This document shows positions 9,801 to 16,881 of a DNA stretch of 64,000 nt, in pieces. The notes under the pieces are model-generated. The model saw only the letters and a program-made list of their open reading frames with translations. It did no database searches and was not told the DNA's origin. The stretch is from assembly GCA_023429995.1 (NCBI GenBank), contig JAEZCE010000031.1, positions 62,001 through 126,000 of the forward strand, given 5' to 3'. Position numbers and translations under genes: made by a program. The DNA is from Bacillota bacterium. Lineage in GTDB: Bacteria; Bacillota; UBA4882; UBA8346. Numbering within the stretch: the first letter of the stretch is position 1; every line of letters begins with the position of its first letter.

Positions 9801-10528
9801 TCAAGTCCGTAAATTTTATCGCCAACACAGACGATTGTCTTCGATGAGATTAGGGGTGAGATGGTTTGGTTTAAATTAGGAGTTGGAATTCCCGTCGATG
9901 AGGATTGCATGGAAAACCGGGTATTTCCTTTATCCGTATTTACGGCAAAAAGATTACCTTCGGCAACAAAATAAACAGCTCCTGTTCCTACTATTATCTC
10001 CCCGGGGCTCTGCCTGCTTGTTATGTAAGGGCCCCAAGTTTTACTCCCGTCTTGAGCAGTAAATCCTTGGACGCAGGTTGAACCGTTTAGGTCTAGATAT
10101 ACTACGGTGATAATATCTTGATAGGCTTTCAGTCCAACCACACGATCAATCGTTGGCGACAGCCAATTATCTTTGGGAGCGCCATCCATTATACTAACAG
10201 CTTGTAACTTCCGACCATCCATAAAATAAAGAAAACCTGAGCTATAGGTGAGATGGGGCTCGCCTCTTTGACTGGATAAAGGATAGGGGAATCCTCCCTG
10301 GTTCATCGTCCCGGCTGTATGAATCTCTTCTCCGGTATAGATGTTGACGGCAAAAATCGTTCTACTACCAAAACCGATCAAACGGTCGCCACAAAATAAA
10401 AGAGGTGGTGAATCCGGGGTTAAGTATGAGCTTGTAAGATCCCATTCCGGTAACAGTGTTTCATGAGAAGGATCGGCTTGCAACAGTTCTTGCTCTTTTT
10501 TGTCAAGAATGATTCTAAATGTTTTCAT
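3872..10528 (-). CDS. Giant PQQ-propeller and LamG-domain protein (2218 aa)
   Basis: A very long protein. Residues about 45-350 carry PQQ-type propeller blades (IYGLDPINGAKVWEF, VYALKAATGQVIW). About 366-600 is a LamG-like jelly roll (FSIEAWVRS, FWHHLAVVRQ, VVMYLDG). About 670-1010 is a second propeller, 1023-1210 a second LamG-like domain (CSVEAWVNT, KWHHIATRL), and 1270-1490 beta-rich Ig-like sequence. From about 1680 to 1790 comes a long amphipathic, alanine-rich helical region beginning LFSWIKRAFNAVKEAA. The last 250 residues hold several strongly hydrophobic segments. No N-terminal signal peptide is visible, although these domains are typical of exported proteins. The start follows AGGAGG with a 7-nt spacer, 11 bp after the upstream gene. 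The carbohydrate- or protein-binding domains with hydrophobic tail suggest an adhesin, scaffold or pore-forming effector; the function is unknown. Confidence 0.85.
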   Translation of the reverse strand: MKTFRIILDKKEQELLQADPSHETLLPEWDLTSSYLTPDSPPLLFCGDRLIGFGSRTIFAVNIYTGEEIHTAGTMNQGGFPYPLSSQRGEPHLTYSSGFLYFMDGRKLQAVSIMDGAPKDNWLSPTIDRVVGLKAYQDIITVVYLDLNGSTCVQGFTAQDGSKTWGPYITSRQSPGEIIVGTGAVYFVAEGNLFAVNTDKGNTRFSMQSSSTGIPTPNLNQTISPLISSKTIVCVGDKIYGLDPINGAKVWEFTSQNASGSITWLTALNDSLDTIVASNSRGEVYALKAATGQVIWRSVLTASGKPTIAGNEVYIDIPQQENIYVLSLSDGTTSAIYNLAGNVSKARPVLGNGHLFIPTDDGLLHAVPYGDQNAAYFDGVSAWIDASSKYRQNSDPNSLFGFSSDEFSIEAWVRSSIGGCILSGKSETRNTFLMSLDQDGSICFAVMGSNQIDNDAAVSTKTWAVDGFWHHLAVVRQRMNVVMYLDGISIPVNLLQQRKRADDALQEQYGNISFLNGKPYRCADPPDTLPQGLSIRGQNSLAIGALYSDFNGSVAIDHYFEGLLREVRIWDKPLEPASVISRKGAELNDLLPNLVGNWHLNFDWKHDSTKTTSGDASFKNSVYLQEVDAVFHKANSCPTELAMDISAFPFQLEQESLCWPYTGQWQSRGQSKISSPPAVLSGGTICFTDEEAIYGVAKSTGLRKWGISLTGKYSSPVSYLDKVYLMTENFQEGLIEIDGDTGEKRILDQFKGIITKEMGNRVPAPAISDRYITALSPDGYVWVLDKTLASIDDSHKLHLGDCPDNLTIQGNWILATTETKGSFTLHIIDASARVLSPKSIPVNSPVYHIDNMNVYCVYQGSLSVFVLPELAAPKYKTTSVEGSKITGLETSSDENLLVVTTSVGMVYGLSFATLDLRWMTTLPEKPGASNMINGINPPTIDGRKVFVNSPSGTVAAIDGRSGDLLGLFYEKNPISTPMIIDNGTALFGCANATASQYLDGALHSIAFGKTYALRLGLDIYGNEVTEQNYAVIENSNILELMNVAECSVEAWVNTTKGGDILYCFPSKENNFGLHLFVDSDGKIGYTMIYIDEQTQKWNKIAGLTDLSKACNGKWHHIATRLSTVSGLQIYLDGTPQDIEKSNDIIAEPVNLDTGTKVFIGGSDTGVLTDKVVYYRGMIAEVRLWDTYLSVDEISNHMHIKLHGDEPSLLCYWNFATLGINDTAPGKFDGKLLSDNKNGCYWITDLPFNEPNYPYLTTKASICSIPDTGSTTYSLDIYAYKADNTALSNCDLELWYIKHAKDAGPDSIDIISGVKSATLAYVTPDHEALSKNRFTVTTDNYGKASLQITTSFPNHGPSLDLRSSFMTTNERYHLNVLIDNQKLTRPAPPVLTAQSSLMQDYSYSPGGTIDSSNSRNTYRTILKVSTADGDPVVGEALEISALEHLAIEVSGTEYQISPQNSYPFKTDYNGELIVVVEAKEIKVADLSVHAGYMHTGECVTVSIDQDAHTKLANLSADDMSQPRMTNWKPDSQGGPEKSTMLDNNYKSHAGEISQSVRHVMSSVNQQPASCTRLRTRNKNKLLGIHYDSNGIYIPMYQPSIDEPSDKAKTMVTMDHIMRVLPSDPDAITQSVKSQSGNALGFVFDNSDPSGLRFSYISNTQELTGEMGNPGLIHPIGTEILLGGLFSWIKRAFNAVKEAAAAALRAAQKLVIEIGEKVTAAIHYADEIVHKVIHTIKDAAEVVGEFFKQLGLLIWQIIKFLIFLFDWAAILKTHNIIKHSLLNGLNAYRGYAKSSLKGDFNRFFELIKKSIDGSSIPDSLATQSATGISSQYPPDSGSKHSNSVQGKYLTSKTQEHSDYASMPKNSSSPEGGNPLDQFDPKTTYDIIFKNLGSIVQNPSALVSMSLSDLKKIVTDLIVALIDLAEKMADAAIDLFTEIIDGFTSIISADIYIPFISALYKFITGSSLTLLDLFCLIIAIPLNVFYGLLTGDHFGDDFNNLPVATADIFNSSTINTVLFNNSGNSDDGMYRGFDYLFCIAEPFYGIFQAASDYFALKRTQGGNPDLWEGYLNAYQSLAGCIVSVSRLGSSLYEKDKSKIDWSPVAGILLAKSIFTLGKFYYEMEIAERPLSGKKSIFFTSLNAAMAGVVIIYSICLSDSSQVKATMEYICSAIPDLLSILTIKDLRVVENPCITKGKIAAICAVDLACAGAVTGLHYSRCI

Positions 10529-10539
10529 TTTTCAGCCTC

Positions 10540-12099
10540 CTATATTCCGATTATTTTTCTACATACTGACGACTGATAAACGCTTTTAAGGATTTCCCAA
10601 GCCAGAGAGGCGATTAGATAATTTGTAGTTGTAGGATTAATATTTAGAGTCAATATATCAACAGTTGATTTATCAGTATGATATTGATTAAGAATGTTAT
10701 TATAAGAAATTTGAGCGTTATCTCGCGCGATTCTTGCGCCATTAACATCTGGTAAATAAGGACAGTGCTGATGTCCCATTTCGTTACAACCCGGGAAGAA
10801 TTGATCACAACACATCTCGTTACAAACGAAATTTTCTGCAATAATCAAATCTGAGTTTGCAGTGTTAAGAATGTTCAACGCCTTCATTACCTTTGCATTT
10901 AAAATTACTAGGTAAATATCCCCCCATGCTTTAGCCCAAATAGCCGTTAAGTCGGGGGAGTCTTTCTTGTCCGGTAACCTGATTTTCTTGATGGTTATAT
11001 CTCCTTGCTTGTCTGCAAATAACCCATAAATATAAAAAAGATTGGTTCCCCTTTGGGCGATATAAGGAGGTGATAGAAACACACCGGAAAGTGATTTGCC
11101 ATTGGTAATTACTATCGAGGCGGTTTTAGTCATCGTGGGTCGACCTTGGGGTACCCCTGTCGGATCGATTTGCGAAAAGTTTTGGTCAAGTTCCGTCATC
11201 ATAAAAATAGAGGCATTCTTCTGAGGGTTTCCCATGCAAAGTCCAAATCGATGGGGTGAATCGGAAAGTTTAGTAAATACCACATTTAAACCTAGTACAT
11301 TTCTAAAAGAGGTTAATCGGGGTTGTAAATCTGAAGACTGGGTAGTAATCTCCATCCAATCAACAGCTGAGATCCCGTTGGGTGGAATATAAGGAGCGCC
11401 TTGAAGGTTGTCCGCATTACCATCAATCGCAATGACCTGGCTACCACTAAGATAATATAATGCTGTATTGTTACCATCCTGTTGCAGCCCTAACCTTAAA
11501 GAATCGGGACGATTGTGACACCCTGTAACAATATATGATAGCGAAGCGTTCGAAGCATAAATAGAACCTGTATCCGCCAAAACATAAACCAGGTTTTCTT
11601 TAGGTCCCACGGTTACATCCTGAGGAGGTTTGACAATCGGAGCGGAAAAAGCAGGTGCGTTAATCGCCAGGTAGTCGGCATCTTTGGCTGATTGCTGTGT
11701 TAAAAGCGAGATCGCAGCATCGGGAGCGGTTAATTCCCTTTCTAAAGGGCTTTTACCGTCAGAGGCGATTTTTGAAATATTATACTGGAAAAGCACCGGT
11801 CCATCCTGAACATAAATATTATTGCCATAGACGGCAAAACCATAAAATTGAGATTTGGCCGTGATGAACCAGTTTAAATAAATGCCTTCATCATAAATCG
11901 TTAGACCGTAAATATAGTTTGCATTACCAAAAACAAAATGTTCCAGGCAAGAATACCAATATAGTTTACTCATTTCTCCCCGATAGGGCTTTCCTTGTAC
12001 TAGAGGCAGCTTTAGACCCCCCGGAACATAATCGATGGACTCGCCATTACCAAAACAATTGCTATAATCGGTGTTTGATAAGTTCAATTCTGTATTCAA
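10540..12099 (-). CDS. Propeller-like protein with cysteine-rich C-terminal region
   Basis: A 519-aa protein that I cannot assign to a named family. It is beta-rich, with repeated motifs of the kind YIYGLTIYDEGIYL and YGFAVYGNNIYVQ, suggesting a beta-propeller related in style to its neighbour. Residues about 425-449 form a cysteine- and histidine-rich cluster (CNEMCC, then PGCNEMGHQHC) that could bind a metal. No signal peptide is seen. The start appears to be a TTG at 12099, 12 nt after GGAGG. An ATG at 12110 in another frame meets a stop after four codons. It is the first gene of the operon, lying behind a probable activator-dependent promoter. Confidence 0.75.
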   Translation of the reverse strand: MNTELNLSNTDYSNCFGNGESIDYVPGGLKLPLVQGKPYRGEMSKLYWYSCLEHFVFGNANYIYGLTIYDEGIYLNWFITAKSQFYGFAVYGNNIYVQDGPVLFQYNISKIASDGKSPLERELTAPDAAISLLTQQSAKDADYLAINAPAFSAPIVKPPQDVTVGPKENLVYVLADTGSIYASNASLSYIVTGCHNRPDSLRLGLQQDGNNTALYYLSGSQVIAIDGNADNLQGAPYIPPNGISAVDWMEITTQSSDLQPRLTSFRNVLGLNVVFTKLSDSPHRFGLCMGNPQKNASIFMMTELDQNFSQIDPTGVPQGRPTMTKTASIVITNGKSLSGVFLSPPYIAQRGTNLFYIYGLFADKQGDITIKKIRLPDKKDSPDLTAIWAKAWGDIYLVILNAKVMKALNILNTANSDLIIAENFVCNEMCCDQFFPGCNEMGHQHCPYLPDVNGARIARDNAQISYNNILNQYHTDKSTVDILTLNINPTTTNYLIASLAWEILKSVYQSSVCRKIIGI

Positions 12100-12135
12100 T
12101 TTAATTTCATGCCTCCAACATAATCTGCTATTTTT

Positions 12136-12170
12136 ATTTTAGCAATTCCCACTTAACCACCACTTAACCA
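12136..12170 (-). promoter_or_regulatory. Probable promoter with 11-bp direct repeats
   Basis: Two perfect tandem copies of CCACTTAACCA occupy 12149-12170, and a third partial copy (CCACTTGAG) starts at 12168. Read on the minus strand they lie just upstream of a TAAAAT -10 box preceded by TGC (12136-12144). They replace the -35 hexamer expected at 12159-12164. SARP/BTAD-type regulators are known to bind direct repeats with about 11-bp phasing overlapping the -35 region. A BTAD regulator is encoded directly upstream, which makes it the likely activator. That link is inference. Confidence 0.5.
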
Positions 12171-12190
12171 CTTGAGTGGCAAAAATAAAA

Positions 12191-12213
12191 AAACCCTTGA
12201 AGGTCAAGGGTTT
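12191..12213 (-). terminator. Intrinsic terminator after the kinase-regulator region
   Basis: AAACCCTTGA pairs perfectly with TCAAGGGTTT around a 3-nt loop, followed on the minus strand by seven T. It separates the two-component genes from the promoter of the giant-protein operon. Confidence 0.85.
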
Positions 12214-12299
12214 ATAACAAATTTTAAAACAATCAAGAAATTTTTTCGAAGGTGAATATTTCAGGCGAACTACGGTATATTGCAATTCTTTTATAAAAC

Positions 12300-12711
12300 G
12301 AATGACTCCTCTCCAACGGGATTACAAACATGACCCGGGTTCCCTTGCCGGATTCACTTTCTGAGCTTGCATAAATGCTACTTCAGCAGCCAGGGCCTTA
12401 TCCACAGAGTTCTTCAGATTTACCAGTGTCTTCACCCTTGCCAATAATTCTTCGGACTCAAAAGGCTTCGGTAGGTAATCATTGGCACCCGCTACAAATC
12501 CCGTCACAATATCTTCGGTAGTGGTCTTGGCTGTAAGGATTAATACCGGCAGGTCAAAATGGGATTTGCTCTCTCTGAGCTTCCGGCAAACCTCTAACCG
12601 GACATTTCAGGCATCATTCCATCTAAAATTAAATACCGATAAAGACAAATATGATCATGATTACCAAAAACAGTTGCAACCATATCCGCTTATATACCGT
12701 TTCTTGAGCCA
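12300..12711 (-). pseudogene. Decayed partial copy of the hybrid sensor kinase
   Basis: Translated minus-strand pieces match the C-terminal half of the intact kinase at 13834-16881. A receiver piece reads LILDGMMPEMSG. Then, after a one-base loss, come CRKLRESKSHFDLPVLILTA and GANDYLPKPFESEELLARV, followed by the helix ending in AFMQAQ. The LytS-type kinase domain is missing, and the sequence jumps, in another frame, to SESGKGTRVMF, which is the extreme C-terminus of the kinase. At least two lesions are therefore visible: a frameshift near 12600 and a deletion of roughly 170 codons near 12362. It lies directly after the response regulator gene, as expected for a tandem duplication that has decayed. 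Confidence 0.8.
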
Positions 12712-13830
12712 TTATCCGATCCCCTTGCTTTTTATCAACAGTACTTTTTGAAATGAAACATCCGGCTCTTGTTTCAAGTTCCGCATTAAATTGGTCTTAT
12801 AAAGTTTATAATACTTATCTGCTGATAAGCAGTCATTCGCTATCAACAAGGTTAGGATCAACTGGTAATTAATCTCCCGGTGCAGCGGTTCCTGAGTTAG
12901 CCCCTGCTTTAGCCAGCCAATTGTCTTTTGAAAATCGCCCCTGGCTTTGTAATATGCCGAAATTTGCAGCAAGAGCATGATAAATCTTTCTTTCAACATT
13001 TGCCGTTGCCGCTCCGCCCAAATATATTCCGCACCGGCAAGATAATCACCTCGATAAAGGCCGGCGATTTCTTCATATTCTAAAATATTACTTTGATCGA
13101 CCCGAACGGCTGTAGTAGTAAATTCCAGGAACCGGCAATAATCACAATCTAATCCTTCAATATTCAATCGGTAGCTTCCTTTGTCATATTCGATCTGAAT
13201 TTCCACACCTTGTTGAAGTAAAGCCTTTTTTACATAATAAAGGGTGGTATTGAAATGAATTAAAGCTCGATCGCCATCGTATTCTTCCCATAAATAGTCA
13301 CAGATTTCCCTGCGATAAATAAAATCGCCTCCGTGATCAATTAGATATGCCAGTAACTCCTGGGCTTTCTCAGTACGGAACTTTACTTCAGCAGTTCCCA
13401 CGTTTACTTTGAATTTACCAAAACAGTGAATTTGAACCGGGGTGGGTTGAATCCGAATCTGCTTTTCAATGACGATCCGGTTCAAAGTTTCATGCAACCG
13501 ATCATCTGTCACCGGTTTCATCAAGTAATCCAACGCATTTAAACGGAAGGCTTCCACTGCGTACTGGTTATAAGCTGTTACGAAAACAATGGCAACCTGC
13601 TTCTGTAAATCGGTGATCCGGTTAGCGAGTTCAATACCGTCCAGATCTGGCATCTCGATATCCAAAAAAACGGCGTCGATCGTATTGGTTTCCAAAAATT
13701 CCAGCACAGCCAAGGGTTGAGTAAACTTTCCCTTAATCTCCACCATACCGCTTTCGTTTAGGAGCTTTGTCAGCTTGTCAAGGGACGGCCGTTCATCATC
13801 GACGAGAATAGCCCCAATCAACTTGCCCAC
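12712..13830 (-). CDS. Response regulator with winged helix and BTAD domain
   Basis: 372 aa. Residues 1-120 are a CheY-like receiver (VDDERPS acidic pocket, phospho-acceptor aspartate in FLDIEMPDLDG, and K in YLMKPV). Residues about 135-225 are an OmpR/SARP-type winged helix (IHCFGKFKVNV, FRTEKAQELLAYL). Residues about 235-360 form a helical bacterial transcriptional activator (BTAD) repeat domain. This layout is typical of SARP-like regulators coupled to sensor kinases. It starts at GTG 13830, 3 nt after the kinase stop, with the ribosome binding site inside the kinase gene, so the two are co-expressed. The probable target is the promoter at 12136-12170. The assignment of domains is firm; the target is inferred. 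Confidence 0.9.
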   Translation of the reverse strand: MGKLIGAILVDDERPSLDKLTKLLNESGMVEIKGKFTQPLAVLEFLETNTIDAVFLDIEMPDLDGIELANRITDLQKQVAIVFVTAYNQYAVEAFRLNALDYLMKPVTDDRLHETLNRIVIEKQIRIQPTPVQIHCFGKFKVNVGTAEVKFRTEKAQELLAYLIDHGGDFIYRREICDYLWEEYDGDRALIHFNTTLYYVKKALLQQGVEIQIEYDKGSYRLNIEGLDCDYCRFLEFTTTAVRVDQSNILEYEEIAGLYRGDYLAGAEYIWAERQRQMLKERFIMLLLQISAYYKARGDFQKTIGWLKQGLTQEPLHREINYQLILTLLIANDCLSADKYYKLYKTNLMRNLKQEPDVSFQKVLLIKSKGIG

Positions 13831-13833
13831 GCG

Positions 13834-16800
13834 CTATTTCACCCCCGGCAGGACCATAAAGGTTACCTGAGTCCCTTTACCGGGTTCGCTTTGAATTACC
13901 AGACCTTTGCCAAATAGGTTTTTAAGCCGGTTATCTATATTCCATAATCCTACCGAACCCTTATTATCGGTCTTAAAAATCCCCTCCAGTTTTCCCGGTG
14001 CAATGCCCGCTCCATCATCTATCACTGAAATCTCGACACCTTTGCTAGTATTTTTGATGCTCACCCTAACCGTACCGCCACCCCCTTTTTTCCTAATCCC
14101 ATGATGAATAGCATTTTCAACCAGGGGTTGAATGGAAAGCGGCGGGATTTTCACTCTAGCGACCTCATCAATCTCAAATTCCACTTTTAATTTCTCGCCA
14201 AAACGAGCCTTTTCAATTTCAACATAGGATTTTAGCAGGCTAATCTCATTCGTTATTGGAATAAACATCACCGGATTTTTGAAATCAAAACTCTGCCGTA
14301 AATAGTTGGAGAATTGGTCGATGAGCCGCTGGGCCTGTTCCGGAGCTGTATCACAAAAATAAGAGATCGTATTCAAGGTGTTATACAAAAAGTGCGGCTT
14401 AATCTGGGCTTGCATAAATGCTACTTCAGCAGCGATGGCCTTATCCACCGACATTTTTAGATTTACCAGCGTCCTGACCCTGGCCAGCATTTCTTCAGGT
14501 TCAAAAGGTTTCGCCAAGTAATCGTTGGCCCCGGCTTTAAATCCCTCAACAATATCGGCCACCGCAGTCTTGGCTGTCAGCAGCAGCACCGGCAGCTCAA
14601 AATGAGATTTATGTTCCCGGATCTTCCAACAGACCTCATAACCGGACATCTCGGGCATCATCACATCCAGTACCACTAAAGAATAGTCATGAACCCTACT
14701 TAACTCCTCCAATGCCGCTTTACCACTTTTAACGGCAGTAACACCAAAACCACCGATCTGAAGTAAGGTAGCTGAAGATTGGAGGTTAACCGGATCATCA
14801 TCAATCAAAAGGAGATGACCATTACTACCTGCTTCTTTTGTAATTATTACTACCGGTTCCACAAACACAGTTGCCGCCAGTTCAGGTAGGGCAAGCTCAG
14901 GATCATTATCCGGATCTAATTCCTTCGCTATCGGCAGAGTAAAAATAAACTGTGAGCCTTTCCCCGGAGCCGACTTTACCCAAATTTTGCCCCCTTGTAA
15001 TTCCACCAGTTGTTTGGTAATCGAAAGCCCCAGCCCTGTACCCCCATGTTTACGGGTTATTGATGTATCCATTTGTTCAAATGGTTTAAAGATGTCATTC
15101 AATTTTTCTTCCGGAATGCCTTCTCCGGTATCGCAGATCGCTATCTCCAATACTGCCCCGGTTACCTTGGCCGATACTTCAATATAACCACGGGTGGTAA
15201 ACTTGGTGGCATTGCCAATCAGATTGTATAATATCTGGACCACCCGATTCTCATCAGCCAGTACAGCAGGCATTCCTAGGGGCAGATTGGCAAGTATTTT
15301 GTTCTCCTTGGATTTACTTGACTGTTGAAAAACATTGACTACGGTCAGAATCAAGCCATCAACCTGGATCGGCTTAATGTTCAACCTGATGTCGCCGTGT
15401 TTCAGTTTGGAATAATCCAGAATATCATTAACCAGATTGGTCATTCTCCGACTGCTTCCAGCAATCAGCGCCAGACTCTGCTTTTGGCTTTCATTGATTT
15501 CACCTTCACTACCCTTGAGTATGGCCTCAGTGATTCCTAAAATACCGTTCAAAGGAGTCCTCAATTCGTGCGAGGTATTTGCCAGAAATTCATCTTTTAT
15601 TTTGTCCAACTTTACGAGCTTTTGGGACAGTTCATGGACATTTCTGTATGCCTCTGAAAATCTCTTTGCAAGGATAAAGGGTTGCATTAATAATATGATC
15701 AGGATCCCCAGTTTGCTGGCGTTGCTCTGGAACAAAAGGTCATGTATGGCGCAAACAATCACTGCCAGTACTCCCAGCAGTATGATCAAAGAGTCCTTTC
15801 TTCCTCTAAGAGACGCCAGAGTTAACGTGAAGATGCAATATCCGTCGATCAAAATTGCGGTAATTATAATGATATTGAACAATCGGGAATAGAATGACAT
15901 CGGGGTTAACCAAATCAGAAGTGTCATTCCCGCAACATAAACAAAAACCGCTCTCAGAATCTTCTTTGAATTTTCTTCCGGGAACAACTCTCCGATGACA
16001 AAAGCAGCGCAAACCGAAAACCAACTCAAAAAAATATAATAAATTGCGATGATGGCCTCGAAGCTTATGGAAGGTATCAGGCGATATATCAAAAAATCTC
16101 CTGATATAGCCGTAATGCTTGCCAATAAGAGGCACATCAAGACAAAATACAGGCTGCCCTTATCTTCCCGACGCAGCAGAAATATACCCATATAGTAGAA
16201 AGCCATAATGGTCAGAGCGCCGAATAAAAACAAATCCTGGTCCGCGATAGCCTTGTCCATACTCCGGATTTGCTCCGGAGTTCCCAGATTGACCACATTA
16301 TACATGCCGCCTTGATCGTATGTAAAATTGGAAACATGGATGATGATATCAAAGGTTTTTGAGGTCGGTATAAACACCGCTTCCTGCGGTTTTAATCCGG
16401 GAGAAAACTGATCCTTATTCTTTCCAACCTTGCCACTTGAGGAAATACGGCGATCGTTCATATATAATTCAAAGGCGGTGGAAAATGTAGGCATTCTTAC
16501 CGCCAATGCCTTACCTATCGGCGCATTGACCACCTTGAGCAGAAAGGTGCCGTAGCCAAAACCGGGGAGATTTTTGCCGTTTATTTTGTAGCTGTTCCAG
16601 ACTGAAGGTACATCCACGGTTTCATGGGGTAAAGGTTTACCGGATGCAACATCCCGATAGGTCAAAAAATGCTGCCAGTAAAAATCCCACTCACCGTTCA
16701 GGCTTAAAATTCCATCCCGGCCCCTGTGCCAGTTTTTCAAGTTTAATTGGCCATTCACCGGATATATGTGTTGCTCCCTCGGTTTAAAAAGACTAAATAA

Positions 16801-16881
16801 GCATATAAAGACAACACCTGCAAAAACAATGGCAGAGAGCAGTATTAGAATCCGCTTTTTGGTTGTTATTTGCCGCATCAT
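13834..16881 (-). CDS. Hybrid 7TM-DISM sensor kinase with two kinase modules
   Basis: 1015 aa. A membrane anchor (about 10-32) precedes an extracellular DISMED2-like jelly roll (about 45-205, LSLNGEWDFYW, RMPTFSTAFELYMND). A seven-helix 7TMR-DISM membrane domain covers about 210-405. Then come HisKA (about 430-500, phospho-acceptor histidine in ANTSHELRTPLNGI), HATPase (about 535-655) and a receiver (about 680-800, LLIDDD and VVLDVMMPEMSG). A second kinase module of LytS type follows (IKPHFLYNTLNTI near 815, then an ATPase with IQPLVENAIHHG). Two different kinase chemistries in one chain is uncommon. It probably senses a small ligand or sugar outside the membrane and signals to the adjacent BTAD regulator. 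Confidence 0.9.
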   Translation of the reverse strand: MMRQITTKKRILILLSAIVFAGVVFICLFSLFKPREQHIYPVNGQLNLKNWHRGRDGILSLNGEWDFYWQHFLTYRDVASGKPLPHETVDVPSVWNSYKINGKNLPGFGYGTFLLKVVNAPIGKALAVRMPTFSTAFELYMNDRRISSSGKVGKNKDQFSPGLKPQEAVFIPTSKTFDIIIHVSNFTYDQGGMYNVVNLGTPEQIRSMDKAIADQDLFLFGALTIMAFYYMGIFLLRREDKGSLYFVLMCLLLASITAISGDFLIYRLIPSISFEAIIAIYYIFLSWFSVCAAFVIGELFPEENSKKILRAVFVYVAGMTLLIWLTPMSFYSRLFNIIIITAILIDGYCIFTLTLASLRGRKDSLIILLGVLAVIVCAIHDLLFQSNASKLGILIILLMQPFILAKRFSEAYRNVHELSQKLVKLDKIKDEFLANTSHELRTPLNGILGITEAILKGSEGEINESQKQSLALIAGSSRRMTNLVNDILDYSKLKHGDIRLNIKPIQVDGLILTVVNVFQQSSKSKENKILANLPLGMPAVLADENRVVQILYNLIGNATKFTTRGYIEVSAKVTGAVLEIAICDTGEGIPEEKLNDIFKPFEQMDTSITRKHGGTGLGLSITKQLVELQGGKIWVKSAPGKGSQFIFTLPIAKELDPDNDPELALPELAATVFVEPVVIITKEAGSNGHLLLIDDDPVNLQSSATLLQIGGFGVTAVKSGKAALEELSRVHDYSLVVLDVMMPEMSGYEVCWKIREHKSHFELPVLLLTAKTAVADIVEGFKAGANDYLAKPFEPEEMLARVRTLVNLKMSVDKAIAAEVAFMQAQIKPHFLYNTLNTISYFCDTAPEQAQRLIDQFSNYLRQSFDFKNPVMFIPITNEISLLKSYVEIEKARFGEKLKVEFEIDEVARVKIPPLSIQPLVENAIHHGIRKKGGGGTVRVSIKNTSKGVEISVIDDGAGIAPGKLEGIFKTDNKGSVGLWNIDNRLKNLFGKGLVIQSEPGKGTQVTFMVLPGVK

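Noticed and set aside
12322..12507. A free-standing small response regulator
   Set aside because: The fragment continues on both sides as pieces of the sensor kinase in other frames, so it is part of a decayed duplicate.
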